Source of the DNA: Lentisphaerae bacterium ADurb.Bin242
Lineage (GTDB): Bacteria; Verrucomicrobiota; Lentisphaeria; Victivallales; UBA1829
Reading direction: 5' to 3'
Assembly: GCA_002069785.1 (NCBI GenBank)
Contig: MWCA01000008.1
Span: 1-64,000 of the forward strand
DNA: 64,000 nt
Shown: in pieces, positions 16,100 to 24,873 of the stretch
Numbering within the stretch: position 1 is the stretch's first letter
Layout: each line of letters begins with the position of its first letter
The notes under the pieces: generated by a model
Databases searched by the model: none
The model's input: only the letters and a program-made list of their open reading frames with translations
What the model was told of the DNA's origin: nothing
Made by a program: the position numbers and the translations under genes

Positions 16100-19084
16100 T
16101 TATTTCTTTTCCATGAAAATATTGGGTTCTCCCCACGGCTTGACGGGCGGCTTGCCAAATACATGAGCTTTTTTCCATGAATCTTTCCCGTTCATTGAAA
16201 AAAACGTATCCTCGCCGGAACGGATGATTTTGCCGTCGGCATTCAGTTCAAACACGATCCCGGTGGGACCGGATACATTGGTGACGGCGATTTCAAGAAT
16301 ATTTTTTCCGGCTTTGAGTTTCTCCGCGATCTGATATTCGGAAACGGTTCTGTGACTGGAGCATTCCTCCACGAAGGGAATCCCATTGACCGAAACCTTT
16401 GCATAATCGTCGACAGAGATACGCAAAGCGGCCGAACGGGGCCGGGCCGGAAGTGTAAAATCGTGCTTGAGAAAAACCGTCTTTTCAGGACCGCGGAGAT
16501 ATTCGGGATGAGCCACCCATTCACCGGAAAGCAATACTTTTTTGCGGTAGATTCCATGGGAATTGCTCTGTTCCGCCGTCTCCCGGGGCGTAAAACGCTC
16601 CGTCGGCGGAATCACGACCGGCTTCGAGGTCAGGATCAGAACATCCAAAGGCTTCAAGCTGATTTTCGGGTCGGTAAACTCTTTTCCGGAAGGCGTTTCA
16701 TAAAATGTCTTCGGGAGTTTTACGAAAAATTCCGCGGTCTTCTCACTGTCTTCGTTCACGAGGATCATGAAATCCGCTCCGATCAGCGTTTTCACCTTGG
16801 ACGGCGCCCCGGGAAGAGGGGCGGAGGCGGGACGGGCGTCGTTCATGATCCATTCCGCCACGGCGCTCAGTTCGCGGCTGACGTCGGCGACGCTCCGCCA
16901 GAAATCCGAATAGACGTCCTGGGCGCCTTTGCCGTACCAGACGATCCCGCGCGCGCCGCGGACAACGGCATCCCAGACCATGAACCGGAGTTCGTGCCGG
17001 GTCGGACGGGGATTCTGCCCGGTGACCTTTCCGCTCCATTCCTCGCTCCAACTGAACGCCTGGAGAATCATCCAGACCGGTTTTTCATCCCATATCAGTT
17101 TGCGCGACAGTTCCGTATAGTCGCCGACGCACGAAAGGGTTTTGTTCGGAAGGTTATTGTGCCTGCCGCCGGGGACCGGATAAATATCCACGCCGGTCAC
17201 GTCCGCCGCGCGCGAATACCGGCGGACGGAGTCGAAGGACTGCCTCGGATCGTCCGCGGAGCCGGTCAGGCGCGGCGCGTTGTTCAGCCATGCGATCGAA
17301 TCGGGACAATATTTGAAAATAAACTTGTAGTCCCTTTGTACAGATTCCAGCGGAAAGTTGTTCCAGGACGCCTCGTCGCTCATGAATCCGATGAAGTTGT
17401 TATGCTTTTCGAGACAGGTATTGATTTCCTGAAATGACCGGCGCAGTTTTTCATCGGAAACGGAAGCTCTGAGTCCATAGTTGTTCCAGTCGACCACGGC
17501 CAGATTGTATTTGCCGAGCGTTTCGAAGGTATAAGCGGCGGCACGTTCTCCGCCCGATACGCCCGCCGTAATGAAGTTGATCCCCGACTGGCTGTAAACC
17601 CGGAGGGCGTCCAGCTCATTCGAAGGAGTGCAGATTCCGATCGGAAAGAAAGGCTTGCCGTTGAGCAGCATGACATGATCGTCCCGGAAGGAAACGCCGC
17701 GAAGCTGTTTGTCGCGGATCCGGAAAAGGTCAAAATCTGTAAGCCCGCCGCTCTCGTATGCCAATTCATACGCCCCATTGGCAAGCGGGGGGAGTTCCAG
17801 TTCGACCTGTCCCGATTTGCGTACGGGCAGTTTATCGAATTCCCAGACCTTGAGCGGTTTGCCGTCAATCTCCGAAAGCGAGACTTTCAGCACAGGCTGC
17901 GGAAGGAAGAATTCGAGTTTCAATTTGCCCGGACAGGCGGGACGGATGTAAGTATGACGCGGGGGAAATCCGGTTGTCCGGCAATAGTCGCCGGCCGCCT
18001 GTTCCGCCGGACTTGCGGGCGCCCCGGCTGCCGGAAGCAGCGTCACGTCGTCGATGTTTAAACGCCCCGCCGTCAGCAGCTGGATGTATATATGAGCGGA
18101 AGCCGGAGACTCTTTCGGCATTTTGAACCGGAGGGTCTTCCGGACCCATCCCGCATAAACCGACTCGGGGTTGGAGATGAATGTGCCGATGAACTTCCCC
18201 TTCTGCATGAATTCGATGTAGAAACGGAAGGTGACGGAGGGATCGCCGCGGGTATTGGCGTCGAAGGAAAGGATCATCTCGTCGCCGGGCTTGAGTCCGG
18301 CAAGATCTTCCGCGTCGAGCCGGCAGTCCCATGCGAGCATCCCGTCGGGCTTCCCGTCGGCTTCCAGCAGGAAGGAATGGGCGTCCCGGGAGACGATTGC
18401 GGTGTCCGCGCGCCCGGCTCCGATCTTTCCGCGCCGGAGAACTTTCCAGAATTCCGGAAGTCCGGTCTTTGCATCCAGTTTCTCGGCGCCGCCGTTGCGG
18501 ACGCGGTTGGCGTCCGGAGGAACAATGACCTCCGGTTCGGAGCTGCTTTGCACCGGTCCGAGATATGCCCGGTCAAACACGACGCTGCCGTTGCCGATCA
18601 GTTGAAGACACACATAAGGGGTGCCGTAATCCAGGTCCTCGAGCGTGAAAGTCCCGGAAATCTTTTTCCATTTACCGGGAGACAGTTTTTCCGTTTTCAA
18701 AAAACATTTTTTCGCAGCAAGCGATTCGAAATACATTCTCGCCGTGGCGGGCGAATCCACGGCAAAGGCGTAGACGGAATATTCGATTTTCGTGCCGGGT
18801 TGGAATTTTTTGAGCTTGGCCCCGAGATTGGCTTGCATCCAGAGCAGGGAAGCCTTCTCACAGGAGGGATTCCTGTTATCGATTCGCGCCGCATGCTTGC
18901 CGTCAAGTGCCAGGGTCTCTTCCAGCCGATGAGTCGGTTCAAAAGAGCCCCGCTTGATGACGCTCCAGTGTTCCGGCAGCGCGGAATTGCGTTCTTCCTG
19001 CACTTCAAAGGAAGGATTTTCGAGAATGTTCCGGCCGCCTGCCGGCAAAACGAACAACAGGAGAAGAAGGGTCGTCAATCGCAT
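16100..19084 (-). CDS. Secreted multidomain glycosidase (two CBM-like domains, GH-A-like barrel, C-terminal jelly roll)
   Basis: This 994-residue exported protein has a signal peptide ([17 protein letters not shown]). Two tandem CBM4/9-like regions follow, beginning [10 protein letters not shown] (about 18-165) and [15 protein letters not shown] (about 180-350). A barrel of GH2/agarase-like type starts at [15 protein letters not shown] (about 475). Candidate catalytic residues are the DE in [11 protein letters not shown] and a late barrel Glu in [10 protein letters not shown], with [10 protein letters not shown] after it. A final domain (about 880-975, [21 protein letters not shown]) resembles galactose-binding domains of beta-galactosidases. 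The gene overlaps the upstream regulator by 10 nt, so translation is probably coupled. The substrate is unknown. Confidence 0.82.
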   Translation of the reverse strand: MRLTTLLLLLFVLPAGGRNILENPSFEVQEERNSALPEHWSVIKRGSFEPTHRLEETLALDGKHAARIDNRNPSCEKASLLWMQANLGAKLKKFQPGTKIEYSVYAFAVDSPATARMYFESLAAKKCFLKTEKLSPGKWKKISGTFTLEDLDYGTPYVCLQLIGNGSVVFDRAYLGPVQSSSEPEVIVPPDANRVRNGGAEKLDAKTGLPEFWKVLRRGKIGAGRADTAIVSRDAHSFLLEADGKPDGMLAWDCRLDAEDLAGLKPGDEMILSFDANTRGDPSVTFRFYIEFMQKGKFIGTFISNPESVYAGWVRKTLRFKMPKESPASAHIYIQLLTAGRLNIDDVTLLPAAGAPASPAEQAAGDYCRTTGFPPRHTYIRPACPGKLKLEFFLPQPVLKVSLSEIDGKPLKVWEFDKLPVRKSGQVELELPPLANGAYELAYESGGLTDFDLFRIRDKQLRGVSFRDDHVMLLNGKPFFPIGICTPSNELDALRVYSQSGINFITAGVSGGERAAAYTFETLGKYNLAVVDWNNYGLRASVSDEKLRRSFQEINTCLEKHNNFIGFMSDEASWNNFPLESVQRDYKFIFKYCPDSIAWLNNAPRLTGSADDPRQSFDSVRRYSRAADVTGVDIYPVPGGRHNNLPNKTLSCVGDYTELSRKLIWDEKPVWMILQAFSWSEEWSGKVTGQNPRPTRHELRFMVWDAVVRGARGIVWYGKGAQDVYSDFWRSVADVSRELSAVAEWIMNDARPASAPLPGAPSKVKTLIGADFMILVNEDSEKTAEFFVKLPKTFYETPSGKEFTDPKISLKPLDVLILTSKPVVIPPTERFTPRETAEQSNSHGIYRKKVLLSGEWVAHPEYLRGPEKTVFLKHDFTLPARPRSAALRISVDDYAKVSVNGIPFVEECSSHRTVSEYQIAEKLKAGKNILEIAVTNVSGPTGIVFELNADGKIIRSGEDTFFSMNGKDSWKKAHVFGKPPVKPWGEPNIFMEKK

Positions 19085-20199
19085 AATTTCACCTCACCTA
19101 TGGTTTTATTCAGATACAATTCGGGTCTGACTAAAATTCTGGGCTGCGGCGGCTTGACGCCGCGGCTGAATTGTTTGAGCAGTTCGACCGCACCGGCTGC
19201 GACACCGCCGGTGGAGTGGCTGACACTGGTGAGCGGCAGAATGCATTCCATGCCATCCCCGGCTCCATGCACGGTAATGATCTTGAACCGTTCCGGAACG
19301 ATGCCGCGTGACAGGATCGGTGCGGTCAATCTCGGCGTATTTTCATCGGTTGCAATGAACACACCGTCGAAGCCGTCGCGATATGCGCATTCGATCTGGT
19401 CCATGTCCCGGGCAATGTAATCGTCCCAGGCGCCTTCCGGAACACGCGGATAATTCCGGATTTCTCCTGGAAACGTGTCCGTGAACCCCGCCAGGCGTTT
19501 TGCAAAGATGGCATGTTGCCTGCCGAAGACTTTCAATTTTTCAGAATCCCATTCCGGATAGCAGAGAATCCCGAGAACAAGAACTTTTCTGCATCCCGCC
19601 GCCGCGAGTGCGCGTCCGGCCACTTCTCCGGCCCCCCTGTTATCCAATGCCGCGCAATACTCGAAAGCTTCCAGATACGGATCGGATAACGGTATGATCT
19701 TCTTTTTTGAGCGGAGCTTTCGCAGAAATTCATATTTCCGGCAGTAGGAAGACACTCCGCCTCCCAGATGGGAGATCAATATGACCCCGGCCCTCTCGCA
19801 AACCGAACAGAATTGTTCCATGGACGTTTCAGGCGTATCCACAAACAGCTTCAGGTCGCCGCCGAGATTCTCGATCATCGGTTTGAGGATGAGCCAGAGC
19901 CGCTCGAAGGCGGGGGACAGCACGTTTTCACAAGAATTGGGGGTTATGAACAGAATTTCTCCGCAGGAACGCAATGTCCGGTTCGGCAGAATCGCCGCCC
20001 GCCGTCCTTCCCGTTCGATCAGCCTGCTGTTTTCCGCCATCTCGATCGCTTTCCGAAGCGTCAGACGACTTACGCCGAATTTCTCTGCCAGCTCCCGTTC
20101 TCCGGGCAGCATCGTGCATCCTTCCTGAAAACTCAGCGTGCAAAACCGTTCGAACCGCTTATACACTTCTTCAAACCTTGTATAACCCCGTTTTTCCAT
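19075..20199 (-). CDS. GntR-type HTH regulator with LacI-like effector domain
   Basis: This 374-residue regulator has a GntR winged helix (TMLPGERELAEKFGVSRLTLRKAIEMAENSRLIEREGRRA, about 28-68) followed by a LacI/periplasmic-binding-like domain (GEILFITPNS, VILISHLGGG, KVLVLGILCYP, GVFIATDENTP). It ends with TSVSHSTGGVAAGAVELL, typical of LacI C-termini. It is the first gene of the operon with the glycosidase at 16100 and the pseudopilin at 15421. The promoter is near-consensus and contains the palindrome ACCATATGGT, so negative autoregulation is likely. ATG 20199 has GGAG 8 nt upstream. Confidence 0.9.
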   Translation of the reverse strand: MEKRGYTRFEEVYKRFERFCTLSFQEGCTMLPGERELAEKFGVSRLTLRKAIEMAENSRLIEREGRRAAILPNRTLRSCGEILFITPNSCENVLSPAFERLWLILKPMIENLGGDLKLFVDTPETSMEQFCSVCERAGVILISHLGGGVSSYCRKYEFLRKLRSKKKIIPLSDPYLEAFEYCAALDNRGAGEVAGRALAAAGCRKVLVLGILCYPEWDSEKLKVFGRQHAIFAKRLAGFTDTFPGEIRNYPRVPEGAWDDYIARDMDQIECAYRDGFDGVFIATDENTPRLTAPILSRGIVPERFKIITVHGAGDGMECILPLTSVSHSTGGVAAGAVELLKQFSRGVKPPQPRILVRPELYLNKTIGEVKLCD

Positions 20200-20225
20200 G
20201 ATGCATACTCCGTTTCCTTCTTTTA

Positions 20226-20254
20226 AATTATACCATATGGTTTATTTATGTCAA
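20226..20254 (-). promoter_or_regulatory. Consensus promoter with palindromic operator in the spacer
   Basis: The minus strand reads TTGACA (20254-20249), exactly 17 nt, then TATAAT (20231-20226). Both hexamers match the sigma70 consensus perfectly. The perfect palindrome ACCATATGGT occupies 20232-20241, adjacent to the -10. It sits about 27 nt upstream of the regulator start at 20199. Confidence 0.85.
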
Positions 20255-20384
20255 GTGCCAATCCGGAAAATTCTGAAAAAAAAAGGGATTCTTTCCATTT
20301 TCGTCCGGTTTCGCAATGCCTGGGGAATGGACGGATAAACAGGGGTTCAAACAACAGGAACGGATAAAGGTTCCCCTGCGACAG

Positions 20385-20419
20385 AAAAAAACCTTTCCCG
20401 GCGGGGGCCGGGAAAGGTT
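20385..20419 (-). terminator. Rho-independent terminator of the two-gene membrane protein operon
   Basis: On the minus strand a perfect 13-bp stem (AACCTTTCCCGGC with GCCGGGAAAGGTT, 4-nt loop) is followed by a T tract. It begins 21 nt after the stop at 20441. Confidence 0.9.
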
Positions 20420-20440
20420 GGAGTGCGTGAAAGGAGATTG

Positions 20441-21205
20441 TTATTTTCCGGAAGAATTCAGTTTCTTTGTAAGATCGTTCATCGAATGGTTGACCAGTTT
20501 GGCGAACGACGCAAGAGAACCTTCGGGAGAACCGACCTCGGCCTGGTCGCAGAGATACACCCAGTAAACGATGAGCATTTTCTCGCAGTACTGACGGCGG
20601 AGAAGTTTCTGGTTCGGGGTGTTGCGGAGGAATTGGAGCTGTTTTTCAAGATCCTGGATTCCGTTGAAAACATCCCCGGTAATGGCTTTTCTCATCTCTT
20701 CGGAGATTTTTTCCGTGGCAACCGCCGGAAAATAGGTCAACAGTTTTTCATCTTTCAACTGCTTATGAGCTTTCAGCGCTTCCGCGATCTGTTCGTCGAG
20801 CAGCTTGTAAAGCACGGGCATCTGCTTATCTTCCACATAGACGAGCAGCCCGTTGATCTGGACGCCGATCATGTCCCGGAGGATATTGCCGGCTTGCGGA
20901 ATGGCGTCGAGCAGCGTGTCGACACTCTTTTTTCCAAGCCGTTCCCCGGCGGGACGGAGTTCTTTCCGGAGGCTCTGCACCGCGTCGGGCATCCGCTCGC
21001 GGACAAGATCCACCACAAGACTCGCCAGCGCTTCGGGCGTGGCGGTGCTTTTGAAGCTCTGGTAAAGGAACGTCGTATATCCGAGGACAAGAAGGAACAG
21101 GATCACATAGATTACAGTCGTCCGGGCAATCGAACGGGTGTAGCGTTTCTGTTTTTCTTCCACAAGCGCCTGAAGCGCGAGAATTTTCTTTTCAAGTTCG
21201 GTCAT
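20441..21205 (-). CDS. Single-span membrane protein of unknown function
   Basis: This 254-residue protein has a short charged N-terminus (MTELEKKILALQALVEEKQKR), one transmembrane segment (about 30-50, TTVIYVILFLLVLGYTTFLY) and a long helical domain predicted outside the cytoplasm. I recognise no family. It is the second gene of a pair: its ATG lies 2 nt after the stop of the related gene at 21208, and both share the same plan of charged N-terminus, one helix and a helical extracytoplasmic domain with Leu/Lys/Glu heptads. GGGAGG lies 9 nt upstream. The two may form a heteromeric membrane-anchored complex. Confidence 0.75.
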   Translation of the reverse strand: MTELEKKILALQALVEEKQKRYTRSIARTTVIYVILFLLVLGYTTFLYQSFKSTATPEALASLVVDLVRERMPDAVQSLRKELRPAGERLGKKSVDTLLDAIPQAGNILRDMIGVQINGLLVYVEDKQMPVLYKLLDEQIAEALKAHKQLKDEKLLTYFPAVATEKISEEMRKAITGDVFNGIQDLEKQLQFLRNTPNQKLLRRQYCEKMLIVYWVYLCDQAEVGSPEGSLASFAKLVNHSMNDLTKKLNSSGK

Positions 21206-21207
21206 GA

Positions 21208-22014
21208 TCAGATGCCTCCCTTCTCATTGGGACTGTAGAGCGTGTTTCTGGAGGGGTTCAGTTCATAAATCCAGATTTCAAGAAAGGTTTCGATGAGCCG
21301 GTTCTCTATTTCGCCGGATGACACTCCGTTGAGATTCTTGTATTCCGGCAGATCCTTGAAGGTGAGAATATTCCCCTGGAGCGAGGCCAGACTCTTCTCC
21401 GCCTCGGCAAGCTCTTTGGAAAGAGTGTCCGCCAACTGCCCGACAAGCTCTTTTTCCAGTTTTTTGAGGTCGCTTTCCAGCGACTCCGGAGAGGGCACCT
21501 GCTTGTTGTATTTTTTCAGGAGCTGGGCGCTGACTTTTTCAAAAGAGGCGTCCACCCGGGAAAGGAACTGTTTCGAAACATCTTTCTGAAGGTAGCGGAG
21601 GGTGTTGTCCCACTCCGCGCCAAGGGCCTTTTCAAAGTCGCCCTCTCTCTCCCTCAAATTGTCAAAGAGGGATTTCCGGTATGCGGGCAGAAAAACGTCG
21701 CGGACGTCCTTCTGGAGAGCCTGTAATTCCGGGGCGGAAGTCAGGACCGTGGACTGCCGGACCAGCTGGTTCAACACGGCTTCACGGTCGATGGACTGCG
21801 CCAGTGCACACAGGTTCAGGACGAAAATCACAAGCACGGCAAGAATGCCGATGACCCCGAGGACGGATATGACCGTCTGCTTTCTGCGGGTTTGTTCCAT
21901 CTGGTTTTCCAGACGGACGATTGCGTCCAGCATGGCTTCCGGAGAAGACGCGGGCGGAGCTTCGGTCTTCGGGGGTTCGCTGGCGGGTTGGGTGGTTTTG
22001 TTCTCAGTATCCAT
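21208..22014 (-). CDS. Single-span membrane protein of unknown function, companion of the next gene
   Basis: This 268-residue protein has a Pro/Glu-rich cytosolic N-terminus (TTQPASEPPKTEAPPASSPE), a short amphipathic helix, one transmembrane helix (about 47-70, VISVLGVIGILAVLVIFVLNL) and an alpha-helical, coiled-coil-prone C-terminal domain (LESDLKKLEKELVGQLADTLSKELAEAEKSL). No family is recognised. It is the first gene of the pair with 20441. ATG 22014 has AAAGGAG 8 nt upstream. A promoter is predicted at 22121-22148 and a strong terminator follows the second gene, so the two form a self-contained transcription unit. Confidence 0.75.
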   Translation of the reverse strand: MDTENKTTQPASEPPKTEAPPASSPEAMLDAIVRLENQMEQTRRKQTVISVLGVIGILAVLVIFVLNLCALAQSIDREAVLNQLVRQSTVLTSAPELQALQKDVRDVFLPAYRKSLFDNLREREGDFEKALGAEWDNTLRYLQKDVSKQFLSRVDASFEKVSAQLLKKYNKQVPSPESLESDLKKLEKELVGQLADTLSKELAEAEKSLASLQGNILTFKDLPEYKNLNGVSSGEIENRLIETFLEIWIYELNPSRNTLYSPNEKGGI

Positions 22015-22120
22015 TCGATCATCTCCTTTGTTGTTGGGATGGACAAAGCAAGAGGACGCCGCTCCACAAATGGAACAGGAAGATGTGGTATTACTGCCGG
22101 CAAAACGCCTGTATGGTATT

Positions 22121-22148
22121 ATTATATCCGCCCTTTTTTAAAAATCAA
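22121..22148 (-). promoter_or_regulatory. Predicted promoter of the membrane protein pair
   Basis: The minus strand reads TTGATT (22148-22143), a 16-nt spacer and TATAAT (22126-22121). The leader to ATG 22014 is about 100 nt. Confidence 0.6.
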
Positions 22149-22335
22149 GAGAAGATGATGAATTTCTGATAAAAGGTTTACTATACCGGCATGGAGAAAC
22201 TGCCCGGGAGAAGCAAAAAAGTCATTTTGACTTGAGATTCGCTTTTTCCCGTCTCCCGCATTATCATTTATACAGGAGTATCAATAATACGCCGGAACCG
22301 AACATCAGAAGTTCTTCCGCAGAGAGAATTCCGCT
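22149..22335. other. Intergenic remainder, no gene seen
   Basis: Together with 22015-22148 this makes a 321-nt gap. Beyond the promoter at 22121-22148 I see only AT-rich sequence downstream of the symporter fusion stop (22336). There is no convincing hairpin, RNA gene or coding frame. Confidence 0.5.
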
Positions 22336-24483
22336 TCAATTCTTTTTCAGGATGACGTTGTCCAGGATGCACCAGCGCGGGAGGCGGGGGGTGACATTGA
22401 CGCCCCGGATCCAATATTCATACAGACGGTCGATGTCGCCGTTGATTTTTTTCAGGGTCAGCCAGAAATTGACATATTCCAGAAACAGCAGATCATCCAG
22501 GGGAAGGGCATAGGCGATCAGGTCCTTGTACTGTTTTCCCGGAATGAAAAGGCCGTAGTCCGGATAGAGAATCGTCCAGGCCGACCCTTTTTCCGCCGTC
22601 ATCAGCAAGGCGTCCGCCTTGACTTTCCCGCGGAAAAAGTCCTCGTAGCGGGTCAGACCGATCCGTTTGCCCTTGAGTCCGACATGGCCCAGCCGGTCAT
22701 AGTCGGCGCCGACCATTGCCGCAATGGTAAATTCCTTGGAATCGATGTATTCCGGGTCTTCCATCAGTTTTTCCTTCAGGTAGTCCGGAACCACCAGCGC
22801 CATGGAAAGCTCCATATAGTGTCTGGAGAAGGACATGGTCCCCAGCCGTTTCTCCGTAATGGAAACTTCGCTCATGATGATGTCCACCTGATTGTTGTTG
22901 AGCGGGGCGGAAAGATTATCGTAGCTGACCGGATAGAATTCCACCCTTCGGCAGCCGAGTTCGTGAGCCAGCATATTGGCCATTTCGATGTCGAAGCCGA
23001 TCAGCTCGCGCCGGCTGTTGAAAAAAGCAAACGGCATCACGTTCGAGTTGTAACCGACCCGGAGGACGCCGTTCTTCCGGATCGCCTGGAGGCGGTTGTT
23101 GACCTCCGGTAAATACTTGTCGGGCAGCTTGTCGAAGACCTTGAACTCCACCAGCGGCTGAATCTTCATGGAATCCAGCGTATGGCGTTCGTCGCTGGGA
23201 TTCTTGAGCAGATACCGGAATCCCATGTTCACCCCCCATAGGGTGACGCACGTCCCCAGAACGATGATGAGCAGGCGGTTCACGGCTTCCCTCAGATTCC
23301 AGTGGATTTTGCCGATCATCCAGGCCGTGAAGAAAGCGGAAAGAACGAAAATGGCAAACGCCTCCACCGCGTATTTCAGGTTGTCGGTGATCACGCTGGC
23401 TACGACGAAGAGCTCAAACAGGTCCGCGGGCAGCTTGAACATGGACAACAGGAACGGGATCGCCACCTTGGCGCTTCCGAACAAGGTCAGCAGGCCGGCC
23501 CCGTACAATTCGATGTATCCGTTCAGCCCCAGGCTCATGTTGCGGAACCACGCGGCAAACAAGATGAACAGGAGGTCGATCAGCTGTCCCGCGCACGGCA
23601 CGATGAAAGTGATCGGGACAATGATCTTCGCCATGTTGTCGCTTTCCTCGCTCTCCAGGCGGTGCTGCTGGAAAAGTTTCTTGATATTTTCCACCAGCAG
23701 GGGAAGCACGATGAAAAGATTCCCGGTCAGAAGCACCGTCAGCATCGCGGTCCGGCTGATGCGCATGATCTCCCGGTAACGGAAGCGGGTGAACATGGTC
23801 AGGATCAGCGGCATGATCAGGAAGAACAGCAGTCCGCCCATCGCCAGATAGGTCACCAGATAAATTTCCAGACGCCCGATCTCCTCGGGGTACATGGTCC
23901 CGGCGGCATTCGCGATCAGCGCGAAAATACCGATCGGGGAAAGACGGACCAGCAGCAGGGTCAGGTTCGCCAGGATTTCCGAAGTCACCTCCAGCAAATC
24001 CAGAAGGTTCTGCTTCTTCGGGACCGACATCAGCACGATGCCGCACAGAATGCTGAAAATCGTGACGGCCGGGACCACATTGTTGGCCAGGGAATTGAAC
24101 GGGTTGGCCGGGATGAACAGCTGGATGTAGTCCACCGTTTCGCGGGTGTTCAACAGGCTCGGACTGAAAAACGTGGCGGATTTCCACGACGGAAAGCACA
24201 GGGGCATCAGGGACAGCAGAAAGAACACGATTCCCCACAGGGCCACAATCATGATGATCCCGCGTTTCGCCACCGAGCGGGCCTGCCGGGGCTCAAGGCT
24301 GCCGATACTTTGCACCAGGGAGACCAGGATATACGGCAGCACACTGATCTGCATGATCGCGATGAAGGCGCTTCCGATGAACGCCAGATGCCGGCATCGC
24401 TCCCCGAAAAACAGTCCGGCAAGAATCCCCAGCACCACGGAAAGCAAAATCAGAATGAGCAGCAGGTTACTGTTTTTTTTCAT
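22336..24483 (-). CDS. DAACS-type symporter fused to a family 3 solute-binding domain
   Basis: This 715-residue protein joins two domains normally encoded apart. Residues 1 to about 425 are a polytopic dicarboxylate/amino acid:cation symporter (DAACS) domain with IPANPFNSLANNVVPAVTIFSILCGI and VRLSPIGIFALIA, ending in a last helix at about 403-425. Residues about 460-700 are a periplasmic amino-acid-binding domain (VLRVGYNSNVMPFAFFNSRRELIGFDIEMANMLA; VDIIMSEVSITEKR), which would sit in the periplasm. The DAACS signature NMDGT is not recognisable; that region reads IVPCAGQLIDLLF, so cation coupling may differ. The gene probably takes up or senses an amino acid or dicarboxylate. An ATG with a weak GGGA site starts it. 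Confidence 0.88.
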   Translation of the reverse strand: MKKNSNLLLILILLSVVLGILAGLFFGERCRHLAFIGSAFIAIMQISVLPYILVSLVQSIGSLEPRQARSVAKRGIIMIVALWGIVFFLLSLMPLCFPSWKSATFFSPSLLNTRETVDYIQLFIPANPFNSLANNVVPAVTIFSILCGIVLMSVPKKQNLLDLLEVTSEILANLTLLLVRLSPIGIFALIANAAGTMYPEEIGRLEIYLVTYLAMGGLLFFLIMPLILTMFTRFRYREIMRISRTAMLTVLLTGNLFIVLPLLVENIKKLFQQHRLESEESDNMAKIIVPITFIVPCAGQLIDLLFILFAAWFRNMSLGLNGYIELYGAGLLTLFGSAKVAIPFLLSMFKLPADLFELFVVASVITDNLKYAVEAFAIFVLSAFFTAWMIGKIHWNLREAVNRLLIIVLGTCVTLWGVNMGFRYLLKNPSDERHTLDSMKIQPLVEFKVFDKLPDKYLPEVNNRLQAIRKNGVLRVGYNSNVMPFAFFNSRRELIGFDIEMANMLAHELGCRRVEFYPVSYDNLSAPLNNNQVDIIMSEVSITEKRLGTMSFSRHYMELSMALVVPDYLKEKLMEDPEYIDSKEFTIAAMVGADYDRLGHVGLKGKRIGLTRYEDFFRGKVKADALLMTAEKGSAWTILYPDYGLFIPGKQYKDLIAYALPLDDLLFLEYVNFWLTLKKINGDIDRLYEYWIRGVNVTPRLPRWCILDNVILKKN

Positions 24484-24680
24484 ATTCCCATCATTTCATC
24501 CTTTTCATAGATTGTTGTGGAGACCGCGCCGATTCCCGAAACCGTCGCGGAAAGAACAGCGCCCGGCACAGAAAATTTGTCCCGGGCGATGCGTATCCAT
24601 TCAATATACACTGCGATTTCAGAAAAGTCCAGAGGAAAATATTTCCCGCGGCTTTCGGCCGGGGAGAAAATGAATATCAT
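24480..24680 (-). CDS. Possible short translationally coupled ORF upstream of the symporter fusion
   Basis: A 66-codon frame ends in TGA that overlaps the symporter ATG by 4 nt (ATGA). Its last 30 codons (FSVPGAVLSATVSGIGAVSTT) use the same GC-rich codons as neighbouring genes and read like protein. However, no ribosome site precedes the possible ATG at 24680, and a plausible promoter (24603-24631) lies inside it. It may instead be leader sequence or the remnant of a longer gene. Confidence 0.25.
   Translation of the reverse strand: MIFIFSPAESRGKYFPLDFSEIAVYIEWIRIARDKFSVPGAVLSATVSGIGAVSTTIYEKDEMMGI
24603..24631 (-). promoter_or_regulatory. Predicted promoter of the symporter fusion
   Basis: The minus strand reads TGGACT (24631-24626), a 17-nt spacer and TATATT (24608-24603), giving a leader of about 115 nt that contains a 7-bp hairpin. 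Confidence 0.4.
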
Positions 24681-24681
24681 G

Positions 24682-24713
24682 AGTTTGTAAGTTGGAAAGT
24701 TTGTAAGTTGGAA
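24682..24713. repeat. Two perfect tandem copies of a 16-nt unit
   Basis: AGTTTGTAAGTTGGAA occurs at 24682-24697 and immediately again at 24698-24713. It is AT-richer than its surroundings and lies between two minus-strand genes. It may be a short slippage repeat or a protein-binding site. Confidence 0.8.
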
Positions 24714-24873
24714 ATCAAAAAGATGAGAAAACACTATATTCCGGTTTTCGACATTACAGGAATACTATGTCCGGGAGGATGCATGGAACACAGTCACCGG
24801 GGGACTTGCCTGGCGACATCCATGTCAATTCGTAATTTTTCCTGCCGCAAATCTCCGCACCGGAATTCCTGTT

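Larger units (their letters stand above)
24484..24873. other. 390-nt gap holding leader, promoter and tandem repeat
   Basis: From the symporter start outward it holds a leader hairpin (arms CGCCCGG 24560-24566 and CCGGGCG 24582-24588), a promoter candidate (24603-24631), the 16-nt tandem repeat at 24682-24713, and about 160 nt in which I see nothing before the stop at 24874. Only the weak short frame at 24480-24680 might be coding. Confidence 0.5.

Noticed and set aside
24682..24713. CRISPR array
   Set aside because: Only two 16-nt units directly abutting, with no spacers and no cas genes in the window.
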